Assembly (NCBI RefSeq): GCF_019308285.1
Contig: NZ_WWEM01000017.1
Span: forward strand, 62,001-126,000
DNA from: Flavobacterium quisquiliarum
GTDB lineage: Bacteria > Bacteroidota > Bacteroidia > Flavobacteriales > Flavobacteriaceae
Direction of reading: 5' to 3'
Length of the DNA: 64,000 nucleotides
A program made the translations under genes and the position numbers. The notes below the pieces were generated by a model, which saw only the letters and a list, made by a program, of their open reading frames with translations, made no database searches and had not been told where the DNA came from. The stretch's first letter is position 1; each line of letters opens with the position of its first letter. This document shows, piece by piece, positions 9,294 to 17,598 of the stretch.

Positions 9294-10085
9294 ATGTCAG
9301 AAAGTTTAGTAGTGCCAACAATGGCAGAAATGCTTGCCGAAGGAAAACAGCCAGAAGTTTTGTTTTGGGTAGGTTGCGCAGGAAGTTTTGATGATAGAGC
9401 AAAAAAAATTACCAAAGCATTCGTACGAATTTTAAATCGTACTAATGTATCTTTTGCGGTTCTGGGTACAGAAGAAAGTTGTACTGGTGATCCTGCCAAA
9501 AGAGCTGGTAACGAGTTTTTGTTTCAGATGCAGGCGATGATGAATATTGAAGTTCTGAATGCTTATGAAGCAAAAAAAATCGTTACTGCTTGTCCGCACT
9601 GTTTTAATACATTAAAAAATGAATATCCTGAATTAGGAGGGAATTACGAGGTTATTCATCATACAGAGTTTTTGAAATCATTAATTGATGATGGAAGATT
9701 AACCGTAGAAGGCGGTCAGTTTAAAGGAAAGAAAATTACTTTTCATGACCCTTGTTATTTAGGAAGAGCGAACAAAGTTTACGAAGCACCAAGAGATTTG
9801 ATTCAAAAATTGGATGTTGAGTTGGTAGAAATGAAACGTTCTAAAGCAAATGGTTTATGTTGTGGTGCTGGTGGTGCACAAATGTTTAAAGATGCAGAAC
9901 CAGGAAATAAAGAAGTAAATGTATTGCGTACGGAAGATGCTCTTGAGGTAAAACCAGATATTATTGCAGCAGGTTGCCCATTCTGTAATACGATGTTAAC
10001 AGATGGTATTAAACACGCACATAAAGAGGGGGAAGTAAAAGTAATGGATGTTGCTGAATTAATAGCAAACGCGCAAGATTTGTAA
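9294..10085 (+). CDS. CCG-domain (Fe-S)-binding protein, HdrB/GlpC-like
   Basis: A 263-residue cytoplasmic protein with two cysteine-rich CCG modules. The first has GCAGSFDDRA, an SCTGDPAKRAGNE segment and CPHCFNTL. The second has CYLGRANKVYEAP, LCCGAGGAQMF and CPFCNTML. In heterodisulfide reductase and the LutA/GlpC families such modules bind Fe-S clusters and act on thiol or lactate-type substrates. It follows the membrane Fe-S gene by 81 bp in the same direction, and together they look like a two-subunit quinone-dependent oxidoreductase. No neighbouring dehydrogenase reveals the substrate. Confidence 0.85.
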   Translation: MSESLVVPTMAEMLAEGKQPEVLFWVGCAGSFDDRAKKITKAFVRILNRTNVSFAVLGTEESCTGDPAKRAGNEFLFQMQAMMNIEVLNAYEAKKIVTACPHCFNTLKNEYPELGGNYEVIHHTEFLKSLIDDGRLTVEGGQFKGKKITFHDPCYLGRANKVYEAPRDLIQKLDVELVEMKRSKANGLCCGAGGAQMFKDAEPGNKEVNVLRTEDALEVKPDIIAAGCPFCNTMLTDGIKHAHKEGEVKVMDVAELIANAQDL

Positions 10086-10086
10086 A

Positions 10087-10126
10087 AGATTCTGAGTTGC
10101 TAAGATGCTAAGGCGCTAAGTTTTTT
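10087..10126 (+). repeat. Dispersed GCTAAG-type intergenic repeat, copy 1
   Basis: A stretch with iterated GCTAAG words and a T-run tail sits just after the CCG-protein stop. Close relatives are at 44619-44665 (opposite orientation) and 53306-53340. Such repeats are familiar between genes in Flavobacterium, and their function is unknown. Confidence 0.6.
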
Positions 10127-10141
10127 TATTAACAATTCAAG

Positions 10142-10175
10142 AAATCTAAAATCAACAATCTAAAATCTAAAATTA
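10142..10175. repeat. Iterated TCTAAAATC words before a start codon, copy 1
   Basis: Three TCTAAAATC-type words lie directly before the ATG at 10178. Similar clusters precede the starts at 52394 and 53531. Confidence 0.55.
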
Positions 10176-10177
10176 AA

Positions 10178-10660
10178 ATGTATATACCTTTTGAAAATTT
10201 ACCAGGTGAATCTAGAGTCTGGATTTACCAATCAAACAGAAAATTTTCTGAGGAAGAGTTTTCTGAAATTGAAACCGATTTAAAGACTTTCGTGGAACAA
10301 TGGGCAGCGCATGGTACAAGCCTTGAAGCTTCTTATTTGTTGAAATACAATCGATTTATAATATTGGCTGTAAATCAGGACGTGCAAGCAGCGACTGGTT
10401 GTTCTATTGACAGTTCGGTTGAATTTATCCAAAGTTTAGAGAAAAAATACGACGTCGATTTATTGGATAAAATGAACGTTACATTTAAACTTGGAGAACA
10501 TATAGCGCACAAACCATTAATTGATTTCAAAAAAATGGTTAAAGATAAAGCGGTAACTGGAAATACAATTGTATTTAATAATCTAGTTAATAATATAGAA
10601 GAGTTTAATGATGCTTGGGAAGTTCCCGCAGCTGATAGCTGGCATAGTAGATTTTTCTAA
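10178..10660 (+). CDS. Conserved flavobacterial protein of unknown function
   Basis: A soluble 160-residue protein starting MYIPFENLPGESRVWIYQSNRK. I recall homologues in Flavobacteriia carrying the database label 'ABC transporter ATPase', but there is no Walker A, signature or Walker B motif, so that name is not supported. The sequence shows a short acidic helix (EEEFSEIETDLKTFVEQW), a central LEASYLLKYNRFIILAVNQ strand pair and a CSIDSSVEFIQSLEK segment, which suggests a compact alpha/beta fold. It has no signal peptide or membrane segment. It follows the Fe-S pair in the same orientation and ends at an intrinsic terminator. Confidence 0.75.
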   Translation: MYIPFENLPGESRVWIYQSNRKFSEEEFSEIETDLKTFVEQWAAHGTSLEASYLLKYNRFIILAVNQDVQAATGCSIDSSVEFIQSLEKKYDVDLLDKMNVTFKLGEHIAHKPLIDFKKMVKDKAVTGNTIVFNNLVNNIEEFNDAWEVPAADSWHSRFF

Positions 10661-10682
10661 TAGAATTTATAAAATAGTGTGG

Positions 10683-10717
10683 AAAGGCATGAAATTTAAT
10701 TTTCATGCCTTTTTTAT
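10683..10717 (+). terminator. Intrinsic terminator
   Basis: A 12-bp perfect stem (10683-10694 with 10701-10712, core AAAGGCATGAAA) has a 6-nt loop and is followed by a T-run. It lies 22 bp after the preceding stop and closes the unit that includes the Fe-S genes. Confidence 0.88.
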
Positions 10718-10786
10718 TTATGATAGGATTTTGATTGTTAATTCAGTATTATTGTTTTTTAAAACCAATAGTATAATTTGAATTGT

Positions 10787-11434
10787 ATGAAAGAAGAAAT
10801 TAAAATGATGGCTAGTATTTCAGCTAAATCAAGCTTGAAATGGCTAATTGTAATGGTTGGCGGGAATATCTTTACGTTGATCTTGTTTTTTATAATTCTT
10901 TTTCAAAATGCAAGCTTTGCCGGTGGTGGACACGGAAATGCTTATGCTTTTATAGTAGGTTTACTTTTAAATAATATTTGTGGATTTATCTTATTTGTTG
11001 GAGCGCCTGTTTTTGCCTTTTTATATTTTGTAATCGCAAATAAAGTCGCAATTCAACAGATGATTTATTTGACTTGGAAAAACAAAAAGTTTTCTGATTA
11101 TATTGATTCGAAAGTAGTTTTTTTAGTGGATAAAATAACAGACTCAAATCGTTTGGTAGGCACAATCTCTAATGAATCAATGTTAAGATTGAAATTGTTG
11201 GAAGCTAATAAAAATGATAAGGAAAGTTCTAGAATTAAAAAGAAAATTATTAATTATCTGTTTCAGAAAATTAAATTGGATGATATTGATTTTAGCAGAG
11301 AAGATTTAAAATTGTCGCAGATAGTTTCTGTGAAATTAAATCAATTTATTTCTGAAACTGTAGAACCTTCATTACTGTTCTTTTGGTTGTTGTTGCTGTT
11401 GCAAGTTGTTTTGTTTGTAATTGCTCAATTTTAG
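10787..11434 (+). CDS. Hypothetical integral membrane protein
   Basis: I do not recognise the family. From the ATG at 10787 the protein has 215 residues. Two hydrophobic segments (about residues 15-40 and 60-85) sit near the N-terminus with a Gly/His-rich loop between them (GGGHGNAYAF). A charged, Lys-rich helical region of about 110 residues follows, then a C-terminal membrane segment (LLFFWLLLLLQVVLFVIAQF). The termini and the charged domain are probably cytoplasmic. An in-frame TTG at 10778 is a less likely start. The gene stands alone between a terminator and a structured RNA-like repeat. Confidence 0.7.
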   Translation: MKEEIKMMASISAKSSLKWLIVMVGGNIFTLILFFIILFQNASFAGGGHGNAYAFIVGLLLNNICGFILFVGAPVFAFLYFVIANKVAIQQMIYLTWKNKKFSDYIDSKVVFLVDKITDSNRLVGTISNESMLRLKLLEANKNDKESSRIKKKIINYLFQKIKLDDIDFSREDLKLSQIVSVKLNQFISETVEPSLLFFWLLLLLQVVLFVIAQF

Positions 11435-11467
11435 AAAGGGGAACTGAAAAACAAAATGCTGTTTTTT

Positions 11468-11536
11468 AGCCCCGATGGGAGTGGTATCCTTTTGTGCCGG
11501 GGTTCGGCACAAAAGATATAATGGACAGCGGGACGA
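11468..11536 (+). ncRNA. Flavo-1-like structured RNA element, copy 1
   Basis: A 10-bp hairpin (11490-11499 TTTTGTGCCG with 11505-11514) is bracketed by GGTATCC and GATATA. An outer CCCG/CGGG pairing lies near 11471 and 11528-11532. The same core (GGTATCCTTTTGTG ... ACAAAAGATwTA) recurs at 27101-27191. From memory it resembles the Bacteroidota Flavo-1 RNA motif. It sits 140 bp upstream of bshA on the same strand. No -7 box is visible immediately before it. Confidence 0.55.
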
Positions 11537-11675
11537 CTGGTTGTTTTGATCGATATCGTACTGCTTCTAAAAAAAAATATTAACTGGAATTAATCTAATT
11601 TTGTCAAAAATCTAACAATTTAAAAGCTTATTTAAAGGTGATTTTTGAGTATTTTCGTAGAATTAAATTTAATCC

Positions 11676-12821
11676 ATGAAAATAGCAATTGTTTGTTATC
11701 CTACTTTTGGAGGTAGTGGTGTAGTAGCCACAGAGTTAGGTCTCGAATTAGCCAGAAGAGGACACGAAATACATTTTATTACATATAGTCAGCCAGTGAG
11801 ATTGGCACTTTTAAATCCGAATGTTCATTATCACGAAGTAAATGTTCCGGAATATCCATTGTTTCATTATCAGCCTTATGAATTAGCATTATCGAGTAAA
11901 TTAGTCGATATGGTTAAGTTATATAAAATTGAGCTTTTGCACGTGCATTATGCTATTCCGCATGCTTACGCAGGATATATGGCAAAACAAATGCTGAAAA
12001 ATGAAGGCATTAATCTGCCAATGATTACAACACTTCACGGTACAGATATTACTTTGGTTGGGAATCATCCTTTTTACAAACCAGCAGTAACTTTCAGTAT
12101 TAATAAATCAGATTATGTAACTTCGGTTTCGCAGAGTTTGAAAGATGATACTTTGAAGCTGTTTAAAATTAAGAACAAAATTAAAGTCATTCCGAACTTT
12201 ATTGAATTGGATAAAGTAAAGAAAGATCCAAACGCACCTTGTCATCGTTATGTAATGGCAAATGAAGATGAACGTATTATAACACATATTAGTAATTTTA
12301 GAAAGGTAAAACGTATTCCAGATATTATTAAGATTTTTTATAACGTTCAAAAAGAAATTCCAGCTAAGTTAATGATGGTTGGGGATGGACCAGAAAAAGA
12401 AAAAGCTGAAATTTTATGTCAGGAATTGGGAATTTTAGATAAGGTAATTTTCTTTGGAAACAGCCACGAGATTGATAAAATCTTATGTATGACCGATTTG
12501 TTTTTACTACCTTCTGAAACAGAAAGTTTTGGTTTAGCGGCATTAGAAGCTATGGCTTGCGGTGTGCCGGTAATTTCAAGTAATTCGGGAGGATTGCCAG
12601 AGGTAAACTTTGACGGTTTTTCTGGATATTTGAGCAATGTTGGAAATGTTGAAGAAATGGCTCAAAATGCTTTAAAAATACTAAAAGACGACAAAGTATT
12701 GAATCAGTTTAAAGCCAATGCTTTGGAAGTGGCTAGAAAGTTTGATATTAAAAATATTCTGCCTAAGTATGAAGCCTTGTATCAAAAAGCTGTAGATGAC
12801 TACAAGTATGAAAAACATTAA
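11676..12821 (+). CDS. bshA: N-acetyl-alpha-D-glucosaminyl L-malate synthase
   Basis: This GT4 glycosyltransferase catalyses the first step of bacillithiol synthesis, joining GlcNAc from UDP-GlcNAc to L-malate. The 381-residue protein opens MKIAIVCYPTFGGSGVVATELG, the signature BshA N-terminus. It has the HVHYAIPHAYAGYMAK and TTLHGTDITLVG segments, and the C-terminal E-x7-E sugar-nucleotide motif (PSETESFGLAALEAMACG). Bacillithiol is known from Bacteroidota as a low-molecular-weight thiol. The other bsh genes are not in this window. A PrcB-like lipoprotein gene follows 17 bp later and is probably co-transcribed. A Flavo-1-like RNA element lies upstream. Confidence 0.95.
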   Translation: MKIAIVCYPTFGGSGVVATELGLELARRGHEIHFITYSQPVRLALLNPNVHYHEVNVPEYPLFHYQPYELALSSKLVDMVKLYKIELLHVHYAIPHAYAGYMAKQMLKNEGINLPMITTLHGTDITLVGNHPFYKPAVTFSINKSDYVTSVSQSLKDDTLKLFKIKNKIKVIPNFIELDKVKKDPNAPCHRYVMANEDERIITHISNFRKVKRIPDIIKIFYNVQKEIPAKLMMVGDGPEKEKAEILCQELGILDKVIFFGNSHEIDKILCMTDLFLLPSETESFGLAALEAMACGVPVISSNSGGLPEVNFDGFSGYLSNVGNVEEMAQNALKILKDDKVLNQFKANALEVARKFDIKNILPKYEALYQKAVDDYKYEKH

Positions 12822-12838
12822 ATCGTAAAGAGATATAA

Positions 12839-13261
12839 ATGAAAAAGGTAATTTCTATTTTTGTAATTTTTGTTTTAGTTTCATGCGGCGTGAAGAAAGT
12901 TGAAAGTTCAAATGCATTATATGAAGTTTTAACGAAACAGTCTGACGGTGGCGGGAATATTAAATTTTTTGAAATTCTGACCGAGCCAAACGAAATTAAA
13001 ATGCTGGAAAATGACCCAATTTTGGCAGAAAAAATGAAGAATCCAAATGTTCATGATTACAATTATGTGATTTTGAACATGGGCGAAAAAAACACAAGCG
13101 GTTATTCTATTGATGTCGAAAAAGTGGAAGAAACTGATAAGAATATTATCATAACAGTTAAAGAAAACAATCCTGCAAAAGATGCTGTGACAATGCAGGT
13201 TATTTCGTACCCATACACTGTAGTAAAAATACATTCTAAGAAAGAAATTATTATTAAGTAG
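12839..13261 (+). CDS. Lipoprotein with PrcB-like C-terminal domain
   Basis: A 140-residue exported protein. A short signal is followed by a lipobox (FVLVSCG, Cys at about residue 16), so it should be a membrane-anchored lipoprotein. The remainder has the NMGEKNTSGYSIDVEKVEE motif and a C-terminal PYTVVKI strand typical of the PrcB_C domain. That domain was first described in a Treponema protease complex subunit and is widespread in Bacteroidota lipoproteins without known function. There is no protease gene next to it. The 17-bp gap suggests it shares the bshA transcript, which ends at the bidirectional terminator at 13392. Confidence 0.8.
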   Translation: MKKVISIFVIFVLVSCGVKKVESSNALYEVLTKQSDGGGNIKFFEILTEPNEIKMLENDPILAEKMKNPNVHDYNYVILNMGEKNTSGYSIDVEKVEETDKNIIITVKENNPAKDAVTMQVISYPYTVVKIHSKKEIIIK

Positions 13262-13391
13262 TTTAGTCCTTAGTCCTTAGTGATTAGTTAAGGGGTTGTG
13301 AGTTAGATGTCAGGCTGAGCGAGGTCGAAGCTCTTTTTATATATTAAGCTCTTCGAACTTTGTTTTGTGGACTTAGTTTAAAAACATAAAA
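13262..13391. repeat. Intergenic region with two dispersed repeat types
   Basis: The stretch begins with tandem TTAGTCC words (13264-13285). It continues with a GTCAGGCTGAGCGAGGTCGA element of the type scattered through Bacteroidota genomes, whose AAGCTCTT words at about 13328 and 13348 could form a weak hairpin. I see no gene in it. Confidence 0.5.
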
Positions 13392-13428
13392 AAACCTGTC
13401 GTTTTTAAACGACAGGTTTCTTTTTTAC
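13392..13428. terminator. Bidirectional terminator between convergent genes
   Basis: A perfect 13-bp inverted repeat (13392-13404 with 13407-13419, core AAACCTGTCG) has A/T runs on both sides. It can end both the bshA-prcB unit and the convergent outer-membrane protein gene. Confidence 0.88.
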
Positions 13429-13446
13429 AATTTTTTTTACTTTTAT

Positions 13447-13944
13447 TTAGAATCTGAATTTAACGCCTAAACCAACGTCGAATCCAAAGTTGTCATCATC
13501 ATAGTAGCCAGAACCAATTTCTGGTCTTGCGTCTAGAGATAATGTAAGCGGTACTTCTTTAAATCTGTATTCGATACCAACATCTCCTGCTGCAAATACA
13601 TAGGTTCCGCTGTCTTTAAATCTGTTATCGTTATAGTGATAGTTATAATCCCATGCAGCTAAACCTCCACCGACACCTGCGTACCAGTTAAAACCTCCTT
13701 CGATGTTCCAGACCCATTGGTAAAGTGCTACACCTTTAATAGCATCTACATCCCTACTGTTTCTCCAGCCTAAATCAAATTCAAGTCTGTTTTTTTGATT
13801 TAATCCTAATTGGTAAGATACCTCACCACCAAATCCGTTGTTGTCTCCTAAACGTAATCCTAAAGCGTGTTTTGAAATTTCTTGTGATTGAGCCGTAAAT
13901 GCTAAACCAAAAAGCATAATGGCAGATAATATTATCTTTTTCAT
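13447..13944 (-). CDS. Small outer-membrane beta-barrel protein
   Basis: From the ATG at 13944 the protein has 165 residues with a clear signal peptide (MKKIILSAIMLFGLAFTAQSQ). The mature part alternates short strands rich in Gly, Tyr, Trp and Asp (LRLGDNNGFGGEVSYQLG, NRLEFDLGWR, WYAGVGGGLAAWDY). It ends with an outer-membrane-type terminal strand, FDVGLGVKFRF, with a C-terminal Phe. This is the pattern of a small eight-stranded barrel of the OmpW/OmpA-like or opacity type. No specific function can be given. It is a single-gene unit facing the bshA-prcB operon across a shared terminator. An upstream in-frame start at 13971 is less likely because it would disrupt the signal peptide. Confidence 0.82.
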   Translation of the reverse strand: MKKIILSAIMLFGLAFTAQSQEISKHALGLRLGDNNGFGGEVSYQLGLNQKNRLEFDLGWRNSRDVDAIKGVALYQWVWNIEGGFNWYAGVGGGLAAWDYNYHYNDNRFKDSGTYVFAAGDVGIEYRFKEVPLTLSLDARPEIGSGYYDDDNFGFDVGLGVKFRF

Positions 13945-14087
13945 AAAAATGGTTAAATTATTTTTTTTCAAATGTATTATTACAGTTATACAGAGAACGT
14001 ATAATATTTTTGAAAATTGTTATATAATTTACATTTTTGTTTTATAAATACTACAATCTGCTTGTTTTGAAGGTTCTAAAAGTAAAA

Positions 14088-14909
14088 TTATTTCAATATT
14101 ATTGATGATATTAATTGTGAAGACAGAATATCTTCCATTTCGAAAAGATTCTCTTCTTCAATAAAATTACTTGCTTTATAAGAGAAAAGTTTCCATCGTT
14201 TTTTATGATATTCAAGCGCAGTCAAGTTTTCTACCCAGTCTCCTGAATTTAAATATAAAGTAGATCCGTGTTTGTTTTCTTTGGTCATGATTTTTGGTTC
14301 GTGAATATGACCGCAGATTACATAATCGTATTTTTTTTCGATAGCTAAATCTGTTGCAGTAGTTTCGAAATCAGAAATAAATTTAACGGCTTTTTTGACA
14401 CTGGCTTTAATTTTTTTAGAAAAAGAGTAAGGTTCGCGTCCTAATTTTGCCAAACACCAATTAACAAATCGGTTCATTAGAATTAAATAATCATATCCTA
14501 ATCCGCCCAATTTTGCAATCCATTTAGAGTGCTGTACAGAAGCATCAAATACATCTCCGTGAAAAATCCAAGCTTTTTTGTCGTCTAATTCTAAAACTAA
14601 TTTATCAACCAAAGCAAAATTTCCCATATTCATATCACTGAATTTACGAAGTATTTCGTCGTGATTTCCAGTAATATAATACACCTTTGTTCCCTTAGAA
14701 GCCATTCCGATAATACGTTGAATAACTCTTAAGTGGGCTTTTGGAAAGTAAGATTTTCTAAACTGCCAAGCATCAATTATATCACCGTTTAAGACTAAAG
14801 TTTTGGGTTTAATGCTTGAAAGATAGTTGTTTAGTTCTTTTGCATGACTTCCGTAAGTTCCTAAGTGAACATCAGAAAGAATGACCAATTCGACATTTCT
14901 TTTTTTCAA
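14088..14909 (-). CDS. LpxH-like UDP-2,3-diacylglucosamine diphosphatase family metallophosphoesterase
   Basis: A calcineurin-like phosphoesterase of 273 residues. The dimetal motifs are in order: SDVHLG (about 12-17), NGDIID (about 41-46), GNHDE (about 81-85), a HGDVFD segment and CGHIHEP. The FDASVQHSKWIAKLGGLGYD segment matches the LpxH/LpxH2-like family that cleaves UDP-2,3-diacylglucosamine to lipid X in lipid A synthesis. Other flavobacterial members may act on different substrates, so the exact reaction is inferred. It would be cytoplasmic or peripheral to the inner membrane. It is monocistronic by layout. Confidence 0.82.
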   Translation of the reverse strand: MKKRNVELVILSDVHLGTYGSHAKELNNYLSSIKPKTLVLNGDIIDAWQFRKSYFPKAHLRVIQRIIGMASKGTKVYYITGNHDEILRKFSDMNMGNFALVDKLVLELDDKKAWIFHGDVFDASVQHSKWIAKLGGLGYDYLILMNRFVNWCLAKLGREPYSFSKKIKASVKKAVKFISDFETTATDLAIEKKYDYVICGHIHEPKIMTKENKHGSTLYLNSGDWVENLTALEYHKKRWKLFSYKASNFIEEENLFEMEDILSSQLISSIILK

Positions 14910-15073
14910 TTTTTCTTGATTTGAAGTTTTACAAATTAATAAAATTTTGAACTTTTTTATTTTATCAAAAGGTTATGAAAATGCAGATAATTTTACCAAA
15001 TTGTGATTTTTAATTGGTTTAATGTTTAGTTAATAATACCAGTTTTAAATTTTTTAATTTAATTCATAAAACT

Positions 15074-15081
15074 TACATTTG
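15074..15081 (+). promoter_or_regulatory. -7 element (TACATTTG) before aroC
   Basis: TACATTTG matches TAnnTTTG and lies 16 bp before the aroC ATG. The -33 region is A/T only, without a TTG, so support is partial. Confidence 0.45.
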
Positions 15082-15097
15082 CTCAAAACAAAATACA

Positions 15098-16156
15098 ATG
15101 GCAGGAAACAGCTACGGCACCCTATATAAAGTGACAACATTTGGAGAATCTCATGGTGAAGCTTTAGGCGGCATTATTGACGGATGCCCTCCAGGAATAC
15201 AACTTGATTTTGAAGCGATTGAAGTAGATATGGCAAGAAGAAAACCTGGCCAGTCGGCAATTGTTACACAAAGAAAAGAACCAGATGCAGTTCAGTTTTT
15301 ATCTGGAATCTTTGAAGGAAAAACTACAGGAACTCCAATTGGCTTTATTATTCCAAATACGAATCAAAAGTCAGATGATTATTCACATATAAAAGACAAT
15401 TACAGACCAAGCCACGCTGATTATGTTTACGATCAGAAATATGGTTTCCGTGATTATCGCGGTGGTGGAAGAAGTTCTGCTCGAGAAACTGCAAGCAGAG
15501 TTGTAGCTGGTGCAATTGCCAAACAAATGTTACCAGAAATTAAAATCAATGCTTATGTCTCTTCTGTTGGGCCAATTCATTTAGAAACGCCTTATCAAGA
15601 ATTAGATTTCTCTAAAATAGAAAGTAATCCTGTTCGTTGTCCAGATGAAAAATCGGCTGCGATTATGGAAGAATATATTCGTGATATCCGCAAACAAGGA
15701 GATACTGTTGGAGGAGTTGTAACATGTGTGATTCAAAATGTGCCAGTTGGTTTAGGCGAACCGGTTTTTGATAAACTTCATGCTGAATTAGGAAAAGCAA
15801 TGCTCTCTATCAATGCAGTAAAAGGTTTTGAATACGGAAGCGGTTTTTCTGGTTCTGAAATGAAGGGAAGCGAACACAATGATTTGTATAATCCTGACGG
15901 ATCGACAAAAACAAATCTTTCTGGTGGTATTCAAGGCGGTATCAGCAACGGAATGGATATTTATTTCAGAGTAGCTTTTAAACCTGTTGCTACTATTATG
16001 CAGACTCAAGACTCATTAGATAATAAAGGAAACATTACACCAATGACTGGAAAAGGACGTCATGATCCATGTGTAGTTCCTCGCGCAGTGCCTATTGTAG
16101 AAGCAATGGCTGCAATTGTTTTGGCTGATTTTTATTTAATCAACAAAACATATTAA
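15098..16156 (+). CDS. aroC: Chorismate synthase
   Basis: This cytoplasmic FMN-dependent enzyme converts 5-enolpyruvylshikimate-3-phosphate to chorismate, the last shared step of aromatic biosynthesis. The 352-residue length is typical. It starts with [19 protein letters not shown] (family signature 1). It contains [20 protein letters not shown] and [14 protein letters not shown] (signature 2), and ends with [20 protein letters not shown] (signature 3). The symporter gene follows 52 bp later in the same direction. Other shikimate-pathway genes are not in the window. Confidence 0.97.
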   Translation: MAGNSYGTLYKVTTFGESHGEALGGIIDGCPPGIQLDFEAIEVDMARRKPGQSAIVTQRKEPDAVQFLSGIFEGKTTGTPIGFIIPNTNQKSDDYSHIKDNYRPSHADYVYDQKYGFRDYRGGGRSSARETASRVVAGAIAKQMLPEIKINAYVSSVGPIHLETPYQELDFSKIESNPVRCPDEKSAAIMEEYIRDIRKQGDTVGGVVTCVIQNVPVGLGEPVFDKLHAELGKAMLSINAVKGFEYGSGFSGSEMKGSEHNDLYNPDGSTKTNLSGGIQGGISNGMDIYFRVAFKPVATIMQTQDSLDNKGNITPMTGKGRHDPCVVPRAVPIVEAMAAIVLADFYLINKTY

Positions 16157-16208
16157 TAAAAGGTAAGACAGTGAGGGTCTTATATTTTAATAATCAAAAA
16201 ATAAATTA

Positions 16209-17471
16209 ATGCAAGAAATTACAGAAACTAAAAAAACATCATTTCTTTCGGGATTAACAGGGCAGATTATAATTGCGATGGTTCTTGGAGCTATTTTAGG
16301 AATTATACTGCACAATACCATTTCGCAGGAAGCAGCGCAAGCATTTAGCAGTAAAATAAAAATGCTGGCGACTATCTTCATTCGTTTGGTGCAAATGATT
16401 ATTTCCCCATTAGTTTTTACGACTCTAGTAGTTGGAATAGCAAAACTGGGAGATATTAAAACGGTTGGAAGAATTGGAGGTAAAGCTATTGGATGGTTTT
16501 TTACAGCTTCGTTTATTTCTCTTTTAATAGGATTGTTTTATGTGAATATTTTACAGCCAGGTGTTGGTTTGAAATTGGAACATGTAGATATGGCTGCAGC
16601 TTCTGAAGTTACAGGAAAAACGCAAAACCTTTCTTTTGACAATTTCGTTGAACACATTGTGCCCAAAAGTATTGTAGAAGCAATGGCGACTAATGAAATA
16701 TTACAAATTGTAGTTTTCTCTATTTTCTTTGGTTTAGCAGCAGCATCTTTGGGATCTACTGTAAAGCCCATTATTGGTGCTTTTGATAAATTATCTCATA
16801 TTGTTTTAAAAATGGTAAACTATGTGATGAATTTTGCTCCAATAGGCGTTTTCGGTGCGATTGCAGCCGTATTCGCTATCAGAGATGCAGAAGAATTGAT
16901 CATAACTTATTTTAAATTTTTCGGATCTTTTTTAATCGGTATCAGTACTTTATGGATTATACTAATTGCAGTTGGTTATATTTTCTTAAAAGGAAGAATG
17001 ACAGAATTGTTAAGGCGCATAACTGGACCTTTAGCGATTGCTTTTGGAACAACAAGTAGTGAAGCTGTATTTCCTAAATTAACGGAGGAATTAGAAGGTT
17101 TTGGAGTAAAAGATAAAATCGTTTCTTTTATGCTGCCTCTTGGTTATTCTTTTAACCTTGACGGAAGCATGATGTATATGACATTTGCTAGTATTTTTAT
17201 TGCCCAGTTTTATAATGTGCATTTAGATTTAGGAACGCAGATGGCAATGCTTTTGGTTTTAATGCTTACCAGTAAAGGGATTGCTGGGGTTCCAAGAGCT
17301 AGTTTGGTTGTTGTAGCGGCAACTTGCGGTATGTTTGATATTCCGATTGAAGGAATTGCTTTGATTTTGCCAATTGACCATTTTTGTGACATGTTTAGAA
17401 GTGCAACCAATGTACTTGGAAATGCGTTAGCGACCTCTGTAGTAGGGCAATGGGAAGAAAATAAAGAATAA
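16209..17471 (+). CDS. Dicarboxylate/amino acid:cation symporter (DAACS family)
   Basis: An inner-membrane carrier of 420 residues with about eight hydrophobic segments and the two re-entrant loops of the GltP/DctA fold. Visible motifs are the serine-rich loop FGTTSSEAVFPKL, the helix GYSFNLDGSMMYM with the NLDG cation/substrate motif, and the second loop GIAGVPRASLV. Family members import glutamate, aspartate or C4-dicarboxylates with Na+ or H+. The sequence does not settle which substrate is used here. The gene probably reads through from aroC and ends at the terminator 55 bp after its stop. Confidence 0.93.
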   Translation: MQEITETKKTSFLSGLTGQIIIAMVLGAILGIILHNTISQEAAQAFSSKIKMLATIFIRLVQMIISPLVFTTLVVGIAKLGDIKTVGRIGGKAIGWFFTASFISLLIGLFYVNILQPGVGLKLEHVDMAAASEVTGKTQNLSFDNFVEHIVPKSIVEAMATNEILQIVVFSIFFGLAAASLGSTVKPIIGAFDKLSHIVLKMVNYVMNFAPIGVFGAIAAVFAIRDAEELIITYFKFFGSFLIGISTLWIILIAVGYIFLKGRMTELLRRITGPLAIAFGTTSSEAVFPKLTEELEGFGVKDKIVSFMLPLGYSFNLDGSMMYMTFASIFIAQFYNVHLDLGTQMAMLLVLMLTSKGIAGVPRASLVVVAATCGMFDIPIEGIALILPIDHFCDMFRSATNVLGNALATSVVGQWEENKE

Positions 17472-17525
17472 ATTTTAACACTAAGAATAAGATATTTTTT
17501 AACTTAGTGTGCTTAAAAACAATTG

Positions 17526-17567
17526 AAAAGCTGTATTTTTTTATGAAATACAGCTTTTTTTTATTTT
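17526..17567 (+). terminator. Intrinsic terminator
   Basis: Perfect 13-bp arms (17526-17538 with 17546-17558, core AAAAGCTGTATTT) surround a 7-nt loop and a T-run follows. It ends the aroC-symporter unit. Confidence 0.88.
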
Positions 17568-17573
17568 AAAGTG

Positions 17574-17581
17574 TATATTTG
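17574..17581 (+). promoter_or_regulatory. -7 element (TATATTTG) before the hybrid kinase
   Basis: TATATTTG matches TAnnTTTG exactly and lies 17 bp before the ATG at 17599. A TTG at -33 is absent because that region is the terminator's T-run. Confidence 0.5.
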
Positions 17582-17598
17582 AGAAAATTAGCCGATTA

